From an uncultured Prevotella sp. (GTDB lineage: Bacteria; Bacteroidota; Bacteroidia; Bacteroidales; Bacteroidaceae), in contig CAMWVS010000006.1 of the NCBI GenBank assembly GCA_947177775.1, positions 1-64,000 on the forward strand: a stretch of DNA of 64,000 bases, written 5' to 3'. Of the stretch, positions 41,533 through 52,600 are shown one piece after another. The position numbers were made by a program, and so were the translations under genes. The notes below the pieces were generated by a model. That model worked only from the letters and a program-made list of their open reading frames with translations, searched no databases and was not told the DNA's origin. The stretch's first letter is position 1. Each line of letters begins with the position of its first letter.

Positions 41533-44145
41533 TTATCGCTTTATTATCTTTTTGGTGAACGTGCCTTCGCCTGACTCAACCTTCAGCATGTAGATGCCTG
41601 CGGGTATATGTCCGAGACCGTAAACCTCCAGCGGAGCGGTATGGCCGATTTCATAGTTCAGACCGTAAACCTGTGCTCCTGCCATGTTGTAGAGTCCTAT
41701 GCGTACGTTCTGAGTCTCCTTGAGGTTGAACTGAAGCACGATGCGGTCGCTGAACTGACCTCCGGACAGTTTGACCCACTCGTCCTGAGAATTTGTCTTA
41801 ACGCCCAGAATGCCGGCCGGGTCGGCGCAGTGGATGCGTATGGTGTCTTTTGTCTTTTGATTGTCCACTACGTTTGCACCGCTTTCCAATACGAACTCAT
41901 AAGTACCGAGTTTAGACGGCTTTCCTTTGAAGGTGGCTGACTTTGTCAGGAACTGGTCTACGACAAACGTAAATCCGGCGCATGCGGCGTTTTCCGTGAC
42001 AGTTCCGTCGGGCTCTATGGACTTGATCAGTGTCGGCTTTGAACAGTTGACCCACTTGAACTCTATCGGCTTGATGTCATCACCGAGGGCTACCGTCTGT
42101 TCAAATTCGCCTTCGCCCATAATGGCATATCTTGATGTGAAGCTGCCCGGCAGCCAATATCCCAGATGAGGAGGCTGGTTGTAAGCCGTGTTCTGCCATG
42201 CCACACCCATGCGGTAGATATGGTCGTGCATCAGTGTGGGAACCCGATATTCCGTCTCGGTGTTCGTTGTATAGATATTGATTTTTGACGGGTCCTCGCC
42301 GTTCCACATGATGATTTCCTCGCGCCAGTCTCCAAAGAGGTCCGCCTGGAGGCAGGGCGTGGCTTTTGTCGTGTTGCATGTGCGTGAGTGGTCTCCTGTC
42401 AGGCGTGCCACTTCCGATGTGCCGTTTCCGTTCCAGCGTGTCACCTTCGGTGTGCACCCGCCGTTGGAACTGCTGTATCCGCCGTCAAAGAGCTGCTCGT
42501 AGATGTCTCCTGTCCAGTATATACGGAAGTTTATAGAACCCTGGTTTGACGATATGGACTTTCCGTCCACCGAACTGTGTGTGCCGTCTTTGGCCGAAGA
42601 CCAGAATTCGGCTCCCTTGTTTGTCGCATCGACATCGGCCGCCATACCGCGTCCGTTGTCGCCGCTGCTTGTGGCGCTGTATATGATTTCGCCGGTACGT
42701 GCGTCATGGAGATCCCATCCGTAGGGTGACTCCTCGTGAACTTGGAAGACTTCCAGTCCCGGGCGGTCCGGCATGAGGTCGCTAAGATGGATGGCGTCGC
42801 CGTGGCCAAAGCCAACGGAGTAGAGAAGTTGGCCGTCGTTGTCGAGTGCGGCCGAGCCCCAGATGATTTCGTCACATCCGTCTCCGTCCACGTCACCCAC
42901 AGAGAGGTTGTGGTTTCCGTTTCCGTACATGGTCTTGCTTCCTGTTGAGCCGCGGCTGTTTTTTGTGTGATTTCCACTGAAAATCTTATTGCCGTCAGCA
43001 TCATACACTGCGGTCTTTGTTTTTGATGTGGAAGCGTGCAGCCACTTTGTCGTCAGTTTCTCTCCGTCAAAGTCAACGGCCCAGACGTAGGCCCACGTAT
43101 AGTATCCGCGGCTGAAAACTCCGCTCGGGTTCTTGTCGTATCCGTCCAGATAAGCCACGGCGGCCAGATAGCGCTCGCCCCGGTTTCCATAGCTAGTGTC
43201 CGTCTTTCCTGGGCGGTCATCCCAGTTGAATGACCATCCGGGTGCTCCTCCCCACTGCGGCGTGGCGTCGCTCTTTGGGGCGCGGTTCGGACGGTAGAAC
43301 ACGGTGTGTACGGCTTTTCCCGTCTCACCGTTGAACACCGTCAGATATTCCTGACCACCATTGACTTTTCCGCTGGAGTTACGCCAGTCTTTGGTGTTGT
43401 CCACAGTCTTGATTGTTTCTTCGTCGGCCGCTGCGCTGACATAGTTTCCCTCACCGTCCTTGCTTCCGGGTGCGGTTTTGAGCATCATCTCCGCCTTTCC
43501 GTCACCGTCGAAGTCATAGACCATGAACTGCGTATAGTGTGCGCCGGCACGTATGTTGGGTCCGAGGTCAACGCGCCAGAGCTTCGTTCCGTCCAGCTTG
43601 TAGCAGTCAATGATGACATTTCCTGTATATCCCGATTGTGAGTTGTCATGTGAGTTTGACGGGTCCCATTTCACGAACAGCTCATAGTTGCCGTCACCGT
43701 CGATGTCACCCACGCTACAGTCATTCGGACTGTAGGTATATGCTGCTCCGCTCTTGTCCGTTCCGCCGGCAGGTCTGTCAAGCTGTATGGATTTGAAAAT
43801 GTCATTGGTGAAAATCTCGCAGTCTTCCGATGTATCCACGGCTTGTCCTTTCACTTTTGTCACAACCTGATATTTGCTGCTGGCAAATCCGGCTTTGTCC
43901 ACATAGTTGGTCTTGCCGAAGAGGTCCGTCGCAATAGTTTTTCCGTCGCGCATGAGGTCAAACGATGTGTTGTCGGTATCTGTTCCGAAAAACCTCCAAC
44001 TGACAAATCGTCCTGTTCCTGATGCAGCAGGCACGGAAACCACGCCGCGCGTGAGTTTTTCCATTGGGCTCACCAGCGTATTCTGGGCTTCCACTCCGCT
44101 GATACCTGCCATGAGCAGTGCTAATGCGTAAAGTTTTCTTTTCAT
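41533..44145 (-). CDS. Rhamnogalacturonan lyase, PL11, with type IX secretion tail
   Basis: 870 residues from the Met in MKRKLYALALLMAGI; the track extends 30 codons upstream without signal-peptide character. The PL11 beta-propeller is shown by TRGVVSVPAASGTGRFVSWRFFG and repeated calcium-binding acidic turns (VGDIDGDGNYELFVKWDPS, VYDFDGDGKAEMMLKT, VGDVDGDGCDEIIWG). It cleaves the rhamnose-galacturonate backbone of pectin by beta-elimination. The last 75 residues (VRIGLYNMAGAQVYG, IPAGIYMLKVESG, TKKIIKR) match a type A sorting domain for type IX secretion, so the enzyme should be exported to the cell surface. Its promoter is not clear. Confidence 0.9.
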   Translation of the reverse strand: MKRKLYALALLMAGISGVEAQNTLVSPMEKLTRGVVSVPAASGTGRFVSWRFFGTDTDNTSFDLMRDGKTIATDLFGKTNYVDKAGFASSKYQVVTKVKGQAVDTSEDCEIFTNDIFKSIQLDRPAGGTDKSGAAYTYSPNDCSVGDIDGDGNYELFVKWDPSNSHDNSQSGYTGNVIIDCYKLDGTKLWRVDLGPNIRAGAHYTQFMVYDFDGDGKAEMMLKTAPGSKDGEGNYVSAAADEETIKTVDNTKDWRNSSGKVNGGQEYLTVFNGETGKAVHTVFYRPNRAPKSDATPQWGGAPGWSFNWDDRPGKTDTSYGNRGERYLAAVAYLDGYDKNPSGVFSRGYYTWAYVWAVDFDGEKLTTKWLHASTSKTKTAVYDADGNKIFSGNHTKNSRGSTGSKTMYGNGNHNLSVGDVDGDGCDEIIWGSAALDNDGQLLYSVGFGHGDAIHLSDLMPDRPGLEVFQVHEESPYGWDLHDARTGEIIYSATSSGDNGRGMAADVDATNKGAEFWSSAKDGTHSSVDGKSISSNQGSINFRIYWTGDIYEQLFDGGYSSSNGGCTPKVTRWNGNGTSEVARLTGDHSRTCNTTKATPCLQADLFGDWREEIIMWNGEDPSKINIYTTNTETEYRVPTLMHDHIYRMGVAWQNTAYNQPPHLGYWLPGSFTSRYAIMGEGEFEQTVALGDDIKPIEFKWVNCSKPTLIKSIEPDGTVTENAACAGFTFVVDQFLTKSATFKGKPSKLGTYEFVLESGANVVDNQKTKDTIRIHCADPAGILGVKTNSQDEWVKLSGGQFSDRIVLQFNLKETQNVRIGLYNMAGAQVYGLNYEIGHTAPLEVYGLGHIPAGIYMLKVESGEGTFTKKIIKR

Positions 44146-44240
44146 GAATCTGTTATTATGATTGTTTTTAGTAAATAGCGTTATCTGAAAGCGTGTTCTT
44201 GTTGTGAATGGGCCGTTTTGGGCCTGTCGACACACCGCTT

Positions 44241-44248
44241 TATCTTTG
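44241..44248 (+). promoter_or_regulatory. Plus-strand -7 box in the PL11 intergenic region
   Basis: TATCTTTG, 24 bases before an ATG at 44272 that opens a 49-codon frame and about 500 bases before the next large gene. Its real target is uncertain. Confidence 0.45.
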
Positions 44249-44271
44249 CAAACTTAATAATAAATATCCAC

Positions 44272-44421
44272 ATGTTCTACGGTGTTGTTGTAAAATCATG
44301 TTTTTTTATCAAAAATTATGGTTATGAATTATACATGACGTTCGCTTTCATACGAGAGATTGCAGTCTTTGCCGTGTGTAGCTGGCAGGTGTGCGGATTC
44401 ATGGCAGGCCTCGTTCTGTAA
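44272..44421 (+). CDS. Possible small hydrophobic protein (49 residues)
   Basis: ATG at 44272, 24 bases after a good -7 box; encodes MFYGVVVKSCFFIKNYGYEL and 29 more residues, ending FMAGLVL. The middle and end are hydrophobic with three Cys, as in a small membrane protein. No known family and no clear ribosome site. The remaining non-coding part of 44146-44746 has only a second promoter and an AT-rich leader. Confidence 0.25.
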   Translation: MFYGVVVKSCFFIKNYGYELYMTFAFIREIAVFAVCSWQVCGFMAGLVL

Positions 44422-44577
44422 GAATTGGAGAAGTAGGGGAGAGGGTATGAAACTTTCCGGGGTATGAAAAGAAAGAAAACTACCGTCATAAGTGATGGTC
44501 CATAAGATTGATGAGTTAAAAAAACGACTCTTTGGCATTTTTTTTTGAAAGTAGCTGTCTGATTCTGTTTTTTTTTG

Positions 44578-44585
44578 TATATTTG
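44578..44585 (+). promoter_or_regulatory. -7 box of the PL11 fusion gene
   Basis: TATATTTG after a long T-run, 162 bases before the ATG at 44747, giving a leader of about 155 bases that includes an alternating acgcgcgcgt/atatat stretch. Confidence 0.65.
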
Positions 44586-44746
44586 CATGAATTAAATTAT
44601 ATACGCGCGCGTACATTTAAATATATATATACGCATTATGTTATGCCTGCCGCCGGATAATCTCGGATTTACCGGCGATGGGCTGTTTACCGTCAAAAGA
44701 CGGGCGTTTTACTGCTGACAACTGATAACTAAAATAACTACAGATT

Positions 44747-47700
44747 ATGAAAAAGAAGTTACTGCTGTTCTTGTTTTCGGTAGCGACATTGGGTTTGCAG
44801 GCCCAACGTGCGACCGATGTACTTGACAGAGGCCTCGTGGCCGTAAAAACGGCATCCGGCGTGTATTGCAGCTGGCGTGTGACGGCAGAGGAGTATTATG
44901 ACGTTAAGTACAACATCTACCGTGACGGAACGAAACTGAACGCGGAGCCCCTCTCCGTTTCAAACTTTACCGACACGGGTGGCTCCATCTCCGCACGCTA
45001 TACCGTAGAGCCTGTTGTGCGCGGAAAAGCGCAGGCGCAGAGTGCGGCCGTGACGCCGTGGGCGAAGAATTATAAAGAGATAAAGATGGACCACGGTTCT
45101 CTCAAGAGCAACTATATTCCCAATGACGCTTGTGTTGCCGATGTCGATGGTGACGGAGAACTGGAGATTCTCCTCAAGTTCGACAACCGTAGTGACGTGG
45201 AGCAGGGATGTCTTCCCGGCGGCTATGAGGGCGAATATGCCATCATCGAAGTCTACAAGATGGACGGCACGAAACTCTGGTGGATAGACCTCGGACCCAA
45301 CATGGCCGACTTCCAGAACAATGAGAACAACATCATCGCCTACGATTGGGACGGTGACGGACGTGCCGAAGCCGTCATGCGTGCCGCCGACGGAACGACG
45401 ATACATACTTCCAAGGGAGAAACCATCGTTATTGGCGATAAGTCGAAGAACTATCGTTCCTCCACCGGCTACAGCGGTCAGTGGTTTGTTCACGACGGAG
45501 CCGAATACCTTCTTTACCTCAACGGTCAGACCGGTGAGCTTTATCAGCAGATGGAATATCCGCTGAAGCGTCTTGAACCGGGAGAGACTAACCTCGAAAA
45601 GGCGTGGGGTGACGGCTATGGTCATCGCTCGACCAAACATTTCTTTGGAGCACCTTGTCTGGACGGACGCAAACCGAGCATATTCATGGCCCGCGGTATC
45701 TACACGCGCCACAAGATGGTGGCCTATGACGTGGAACCTTCGACCCACAAACTTGTGGAGCGTTGGCGCTGGAACTGCAACACAGCCGGCTCGCCATGGT
45801 ACGGACAGGGCTACCACAACTTTGGTATAGCCGATGTTGACTGGGACGGACGTGACGAGATTGTCTATGGCTCGATGGTCATCGACGACAACGGAAAGGG
45901 ACTTTCCACCACAGGTCTCGGTCATGGCGACTCACAGCACTGCAGTGACTTTGATCCCTATACCCACGGTCAGGAAATCTTTGCTTGTAACGAAGATCTT
46001 CCGAACAATAACTTCCGTGACGCCACCACATCCAAGGTCTACTACCGTACCATCAGCGGCAGCGACGACGGACGCGCCATCATGGGCAATTTCATCAACG
46101 ATTATCCCGGAGCACAAGGAGCATCGGCCCACGATGGAAACCTCATAAGCTCTGTGACTCACGATGCCATTCCCGGAGGCTCAAAGAACAATATCGCCCA
46201 GAACTTCCGTATTTTCTGGGACGGCGATCTGTGTTCCGAGTCATTCAATTATATCAACGGCAAGAATACGGCCGGTGCGATCTATAAGCCCGGACGCGGC
46301 GTCATAGCCACAATGGAGGGCAGTATGACCAACAACGACACCAAAGGAACCCCGTGTTATCAGGGTGACATCCTGGGTGACTGGCGTGAAGAGCTGATCA
46401 TGCGTACTGCTGACGGAAACATCCGTATCTATACTACTGACGTAGAGACGCCGTGGCGTAATTACACCCTCTGGCATGACCATCAGTACCGTCAGGCCAT
46501 GGTATGGCAGATGTGCGGCTACAACCAGACTCCCCACGTGAGCTACTTCCTTGGCGAGCTGGAGGATATAACAAAGGCTCCGGCTCCTCTGACCATGACC
46601 GGACGTACGGAAATCAGAAACGGTGCGACGATAGGAACGTCGCAGGATGACAAACATGTCATTATGTGTGAGACCGGAGACATGACCGTAAGTGTGACCG
46701 ACGGTGCCTCGCCCTATATCCTGACGGTCAATGCCCCGACATGGGTTCAGGGTCACGATGACAACAACAACATAACCACAACCGTCTATACCCATACCAT
46801 CAATGGCGGTGCTTTCGGTGGCGCCATGCGTCTGGTGAAGCAGGGTGACGGTATTCTCAATCTTCCTGCCGTCGTCCAGACATACAGCGGACCTACGGAC
46901 GTGTGGGCCGGAACACTCAATTTCGACGGAACCATGGCCAACAGCCGCGTTTGGCTCAACCGTTTCGCCGAACTTAACACTTCCGGTGGAAACTTCGCCA
47001 AGGGACTGGAGATGGAGTATGCCTCAGTGCTCCGCCCCGGAGGCAAGGATACGAAGGGAACCGTTACTGCTGATTCGCTCATACTCAACTACGGTGCCAT
47101 CGTGGAGCTGGATGTTTACAGCAGTGACCGCACCGCCGACCTCATGAAGGTCAACACTCTCAAGATAGGCAAGAAGGATTGGACCAACGGACCTGCCTAT
47201 ATGACGCCTGTCTTCAAGATTGTGCCCCATCTGGCTGACGGTGAGCAGAAACTGGCTGCCGGACGCTATGTTGTGGCCGAGGTGGCTAAGGTGGACGGCA
47301 ACGTAGCTGACATCGTGGTTGACGGACTGACCGGTTCTAAGGCGCAGATGGTGCTGGAGGACGGACTTCTCTATATAGAGGTGATGGGCATGCGTGACGC
47401 CAGTGAGATTGTCTGGACAGGAGCGAACGGCTCTGTATGGGATCTGGCTGAGACGGAGAACTTCAAGACCCACGGCGGCACAGCAGAGATTTTTGTTGAC
47501 GGTGACGTGGTTGTTTTTGACGATGACGCCAAGACGGGAGAAGTCACTTTGGCGGAACCTATGACTCCGTCTTCTGTCGTATTCAGCAACAACACGCTTG
47601 AATATACGGTTTCGGGAAGCGAGATTACCGGTAAGGCCACTCTCGTAAAGAACGGTGCGGCCCGCACGACCATCGCCAATACCAACAGTTTCACCGGAGG

Positions 47701-49318
47701 TACGACCATTAATGCCGGAACGCTGGCTGTGGCTTCTTTGGCTAATAATGAAGGTGTGGATCTCGGTTCGCTGGGAACAGTAAACGAAGCAATCACGATC
47801 AACAATGCTGCGGTTCTGTCCGTTACCGGCAGTGTCAAGACCACCCAGACAATCAATGTCGGTGACGGCGGTGCTACATTTGATGTACCCCAAGGTGCGA
47901 CGCTGACGCTTGACGCTCCTGTCAAGTCGGCGGTAAAGGCTCCTATATATAAAAGAGGTGCGGGAACATTGCGCATAACGGAGGGTAACAGTTTCGGAAA
48001 AACATATCTGGAGCAGGGAACCATAACCTCGCTTACGGCAAACAATGCTTCACAGAAGTATTTCCCCGACACACTGATTTTCAACGGAGTCAATGTGACG
48101 CTTGATCATGACAACACAACTTACAGTACGTCGGAGAACATCCATGACTATACCAACTTCAGTGTTCCTTATGGAAAGTCCGGCAATATCTATCTTGACG
48201 GACGCTGCACATATCATGGCTCGCTGACCGGTGAGGGAACGTTCCGGATATATCCGAGATTCGTCCGCAGTTATCTCGGCGGTGACTGGAGTAAGTTTGA
48301 GGGAACCTTGCAGATGTGCAACAACGGCAGTGACCAGTACGGAACCTTTGCCGTGACGCTTACAAGCGGAATGAAATTTCCCGCAGGTGCGGACGTCATT
48401 GTTGACAAGGACGCGATTTTCAATAACAATGGAGTGGCTGTAACGCTCAAGTCTCTGTCCGGAGAAGGAACGCTTCAGGGCGGTGGTGTATATACCATCG
48501 GCAGCGGAGATGCCGACGTCTACTTCCGCGGAAGCATCACCTCACCTGTCAGCAAAATCGGAACAGGCACGTGGCGCGTCGGTTCGGCAGCTCCTCAGGG
48601 TGGCATCGGAACGGTGAATATCAATGAAGGAACGCTCCATTTGGATACATACTATTCCGGTACGTCCGTTATCGGTGGAACTGTGAATATAAACAATGGT
48701 GCAGACCTCGTGGGTATAGGTACGGTCAAGACGCTTGTTCTCAACTCCGGTTCGACCGTGACTCCCGGACTGACGAGCATAAACAACTTCACGGGATTTG
48801 TCAAGACTACCGATACGTTCAACGCGAAGGCCGGTTCGGTCATCAATCTCTGTGTCTATAACAATGGCGGAACAAACTATAGCCGCTCCTATGTGGCGAC
48901 AGACAAGTTTATGTTCATGAACTCGACCGTCAATCTTACTCTTGATGCCGGTTATACCCCGGCTGCCGGTGACGAGATTTCTCTCTGGTCAGCTCCTTCT
49001 GCCGGAAACTACAGCGGCGCTCCCGTCGTCAATCTGCCGGAACTTCCGGAGGGATTGGCTTGGGATACGGCAGAACTCAATACCTATAGGGGACTGCTGA
49101 AGGTTGTGCCCGTTTCTTCAGCCATCTCTTCTATTAACGTATCTGCAGCCGTGCGTTGCCGCATTTTCACTGCAGGTGGTGTGATGGTGGCTGAGTTTGA
49201 TTCCTCTATGGCTGAAGTGGTCTCGAAGATGCGCGGTCTCGGACTGGCTCAGGGAGCCTATATCCTCAAGGTTTATAGCGGGAATGAAGTGAAGACGTCA
49301 AAGGTTGTGGTCCGCTGA
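44747..49318 (+). CDS. PL11 rhamnogalacturonan lyase fused to beta-strand repeats and a secretion tail
   Basis: 1523 residues. Signal peptide (LLLFLFSVATLGLQAQ); PL11 propeller at about 20-615 (TDVLDRGLVAVKTASGVYCSWR, VADVDGDGELEILLKFDN, AYDWDGDGRAEAVMR, IADVDWDGRDEIVYGS); then about 850 residues of strand-rich repeats with autotransporter-associated motifs such as SFTGGTTINAGTLAV (near residue 980), VQTYSGPTDVWAGTLNFDG and INEGTLHLD; and a final 60 residues (CRIFTAGGVMVAEFD, AQGAYILKVYSGNEVKTSKVVVR) like a type IX sorting domain. The lyase cuts pectin backbone at the surface; the repeat part probably forms an extended beta-helix that holds or displays it. Ordinary PL11 enzymes are less than half this length. 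Own promoter and terminator. Confidence 0.9.
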   Translation: MKKKLLLFLFSVATLGLQAQRATDVLDRGLVAVKTASGVYCSWRVTAEEYYDVKYNIYRDGTKLNAEPLSVSNFTDTGGSISARYTVEPVVRGKAQAQSAAVTPWAKNYKEIKMDHGSLKSNYIPNDACVADVDGDGELEILLKFDNRSDVEQGCLPGGYEGEYAIIEVYKMDGTKLWWIDLGPNMADFQNNENNIIAYDWDGDGRAEAVMRAADGTTIHTSKGETIVIGDKSKNYRSSTGYSGQWFVHDGAEYLLYLNGQTGELYQQMEYPLKRLEPGETNLEKAWGDGYGHRSTKHFFGAPCLDGRKPSIFMARGIYTRHKMVAYDVEPSTHKLVERWRWNCNTAGSPWYGQGYHNFGIADVDWDGRDEIVYGSMVIDDNGKGLSTTGLGHGDSQHCSDFDPYTHGQEIFACNEDLPNNNFRDATTSKVYYRTISGSDDGRAIMGNFINDYPGAQGASAHDGNLISSVTHDAIPGGSKNNIAQNFRIFWDGDLCSESFNYINGKNTAGAIYKPGRGVIATMEGSMTNNDTKGTPCYQGDILGDWREELIMRTADGNIRIYTTDVETPWRNYTLWHDHQYRQAMVWQMCGYNQTPHVSYFLGELEDITKAPAPLTMTGRTEIRNGATIGTSQDDKHVIMCETGDMTVSVTDGASPYILTVNAPTWVQGHDDNNNITTTVYTHTINGGAFGGAMRLVKQGDGILNLPAVVQTYSGPTDVWAGTLNFDGTMANSRVWLNRFAELNTSGGNFAKGLEMEYASVLRPGGKDTKGTVTADSLILNYGAIVELDVYSSDRTADLMKVNTLKIGKKDWTNGPAYMTPVFKIVPHLADGEQKLAAGRYVVAEVAKVDGNVADIVVDGLTGSKAQMVLEDGLLYIEVMGMRDASEIVWTGANGSVWDLAETENFKTHGGTAEIFVDGDVVVFDDDAKTGEVTLAEPMTPSSVVFSNNTLEYTVSGSEITGKATLVKNGAARTTIANTNSFTGGTTINAGTLAVASLANNEGVDLGSLGTVNEAITINNAAVLSVTGSVKTTQTINVGDGGATFDVPQGATLTLDAPVKSAVKAPIYKRGAGTLRITEGNSFGKTYLEQGTITSLTANNASQKYFPDTLIFNGVNVTLDHDNTTYSTSENIHDYTNFSVPYGKSGNIYLDGRCTYHGSLTGEGTFRIYPRFVRSYLGGDWSKFEGTLQMCNNGSDQYGTFAVTLTSGMKFPAGADVIVDKDAIFNNNGVAVTLKSLSGEGTLQGGGVYTIGSGDADVYFRGSITSPVSKIGTGTWRVGSAAPQGGIGTVNINEGTLHLDTYYSGTSVIGGTVNINNGADLVGIGTVKTLVLNSGSTVTPGLTSINNFTGFVKTTDTFNAKAGSVINLCVYNNGGTNYSRSYVATDKFMFMNSTVNLTLDAGYTPAAGDEISLWSAPSAGNYSGAPVVNLPELPEGLAWDTAELNTYRGLLKVVPVSSAISSINVSAAVRCRIFTAGGVMVAEFDSSMAEVVSKMRGLGLAQGAYILKVYSGNEVKTSKVVVR

Positions 49319-49353
49319 CGCCAGCCTACATATTTGTATATATTTAAGTAAGT

Positions 49354-49398
49354 CAGAACCATAGAGGGCGCGTAAGCCTCTCTATGGTTCTGTCGTTT
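49354..49398 (+). terminator. Terminator after the PL11 fusion gene
   Basis: cagaaccatagag (49354-49366) and ctctatggttctg (49380-49392) form a perfect 13-bp stem, followed by TCGTTTTCC. The gap 49319-49613 also holds the promoter of the next gene. Confidence 0.85.
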
Positions 49399-49556
49399 TC
49401 CGACGTCGGGAGATGTGGTCCGTAGATTTGTGTTTTCGTATCATTTCTTTTAGGAAATATTCATAGAACTATCAGTTTTCTAAGGAAAAACACTTAAAAA
49501 AGGACAGAATTACAAAAAAAAGAATGAAAATCATGATTTATCTATTTCTTTTTAAG

Positions 49557-49564
49557 TATATTTG
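49557..49564 (+). promoter_or_regulatory. -7 box of the multi-module surface protein
   Basis: TATATTTG, 49 bases before the ATG at 49614, in a very AT-rich region. Confidence 0.7.
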
Positions 49565-49613
49565 CAGGGCTAAAAAGAACAAATTATTCTATTAACTTAA
49601 ATTAAAAAACAAG

Positions 49614-52600
49614 ATGAAAAAGCGATTACTAGCAATGAGTATCGCGATGTTGGGCGTTTCAAGTATGTTTGCCTACAATGTGGGTGACTATATTTATACG
49701 CGTAACGGACGATACCAAGTAACCGGGCCGAACCTGCTTACTAATGGTGACTTTACCCAAGGTTTGGAGACAGGATCCATACAGAGTATGTATGCAGGAG
49801 CGCTGAGTGCCGATACCTTCGCCATTGAGACAGAAGGCGGTCCCAACGGTCTGCCCTATCTGAAGGTGTTGGAGAGCAAGTCTACGAACTGGCAGTCCAA
49901 CTGGGTGACAGACTTTCCTACTGTATCTCAGTCAACTCACTTCTATGCAAAGGTGATGAGACAGCCGAACCAGATGTATGTGCTCACATATAAGGCTAAG
50001 TCCGGTTCTGAGGGCGTGAGCCAGATTACGTCTATCTGTCCTTTCAACGGCCGTTCTGACAACTATCAGACATTCTACGCCGATGAGAACGGAGAATTCC
50101 TGACTCCCGGAACGAAAGGAACTATCAACAACGCTATGGAGACCGTTCCCGACACATGGACGGAGTTCGCATACGACTACACCTCCAATGAGGCCGGCTT
50201 CCTCCATCTTCTTTTCGGTAAACTCCCGTATGGCGCCTGCTTTGCTGATTTCGGAATCTATCCCGTACAGCAGGCTGCCGACGACCGCGCCGCTCAGGAG
50301 TGTCTGGATCAGCTGAACTTCTACATTGAGCATAAAGACCTCTTCCCCAATATGCAGGAAGTATTGGTAATGTTGAAGGGACAGCTGGAACAGATGATTG
50401 AGAATGACGACATTTCAGAGGCTTTCATCGAGCAGTTCAACACCAATAGTGACGATGACCCCATCAGGGCGTTCCTTGATGCCAATGCTGTGGACATCAC
50501 AAAGTACTATACCAACTTCTTTGATGGAGGTAGCGGTTGGACGACATCAGGAGGTGACTGGGGTACCAGCGGCGCGACGAATACGTTCAAAAGTCAGTTC
50601 GTGCGTCAGTATAAGCGTGGCGACGGAGCGCTGGCTGTCGGCGACTACAAGCAGACAACAGACCTTCCCGCAGGAAAGTATCTTTATGTAGTACGTGCCC
50701 AGGCTTATAAATATGGTGTGGACGGTTCGGGCTCAAGCTCCAACTATACCATTCCCCGCTATGAGCCTGTGACCGGTCTTCGCGCTTATCTGAACAATGA
50801 CTCCATCAATATGGACGATGTTCCTGCTGACAGAAGCAAGATCTATATGCAGGTTCTTGAGCTGGAAGCCGGTAATAAGACAGTAGGTTTCCACTCTCCC
50901 GGTTCTACCGGCAATGGCGGCCAGTTCAATTTCGACAATATCCAGCTCCGTCTTGTCGGTCAGACAGAGGCAGATGTTGAAGCATATTTCTGGGCTTCGA
51001 AGTGGGCAGATGCTGAACATGCTCTTACCGTGATGAGAGACTCTGCCGTGACTGTAGTGGCTATGGATAAGTATATCTTCGGCAAGGATGTCCTGAATGA
51101 CTCTATCGCAGTGTCTAACAACATTCTCGCCACGGCTACTGCCAAGACAGAGGAAAACGTTACCATCTTGAACAATCAGATGGACTATATGCGCAACGCT
51201 ATCCGCGCTTACTATACACTGAACGCCGAGTATGTGACTCTGGCTGACGACATCGCCCAGTCCAAGATTGACGTGGTAGACGAGACCCGTCCTCTCTACA
51301 AGAATGAGTTCAATGCCGCCATCTCTACCGCAGAGGCATACTATAAGGCTGTAGATGCAGCCGTGCGTGACTCTGCCGGTCTGGCTGACGCGGACAAGGC
51401 TTTGATGACTACACGTCTTGAGTATTTCCTTGAGAATGCTACCATCAACACACCTGCAGAACTGACTCTCGTGAACAACTCGTTCCAGATGAAGAATGCT
51501 ACAGGTTGGACTACCCCGGAATGGGATAATGGTTCTGGCTCTGCCGCTTGGAAATTTGGCGGAAATGAAAATATCTCTGAGGGATATGATATACACTATG
51601 CCCGTGGTAACAGTGCAGACGACCAAAAGGGTATTTATCAGAATATGCCTATCACCAGAGCCGGTGTATATCAGTTCACCGCAGAAGGCGCTGTTCACAA
51701 CTCACAGTGGACGACTCCGCAGTTGACTCAGGTTTATATCTTTGCAGGTAAGGACTCTGTCGAGATTTGCACAGAAGGCCCCGGTGACCGCAAGAATACT
51801 GTTGTAGGTAAGTATGGTAACTTCAGCGTAAGAAGCGTTGTGACTGCCGAAGACATGGCTGAGCTTAATAATATTCTGCCCGTTGGTTTCGTGAAACCGT
51901 TCACATCATCAACCGGCGCTCCGAAAGTAAACATCCTCTACTTTGGTGCTTGCCACCTGAAGTACTATGGTCCTTACGATAAGTATAAGGCAGACTCTAT
52001 GGCTATCGTTCTGCAGCCGACGAAGGATTCTCTGCAGATTGCCATCAATGCGGCCAATGAGCTGAAGAACGAGGCCCGCAACCCGAAGAATGTGGACATG
52101 ACTCCGTTTGCTACCGCTATCTCAACCGCTCAGGCTGTTCACGATAACGGCAATGCTACTTTGGATGACGTGCTCGCTCAGTTCACGGCTCTTGAGAATG
52201 CAACGGATCAGTTCATCTTCAGTGGTGTATGGCCCGCAACAGGTAAGTATTATGATCACTCTAAGCTCCTGAAGAACGCTAAGTTCGACAATGCTGACGA
52301 CAACTATGCAGGATGGGATATCGACTATGAGTTCGGTGATTCTCTGCGCTTCCTCTCTACACAGCCCGGTTATGTTTACGGTCAGTTCAACTCCAGCTAT
52401 AGCCAGAGACAGTCTGCTGTCATGACGCAGAATGTAGAGGGACTTCTTGAAGGTAAGTACTCATTCGCTGCCAACGCAGTTTACCGCTACCTCTGGAGAG
52501 AGTATTGGGAAGAGTCAGACTATCAGATTCCCAACACTTGGGCAGCTCTGGTTTCCAACACTGATACTGTTTTCGTAAAGGGTCTGATGACAGAGAGTTC

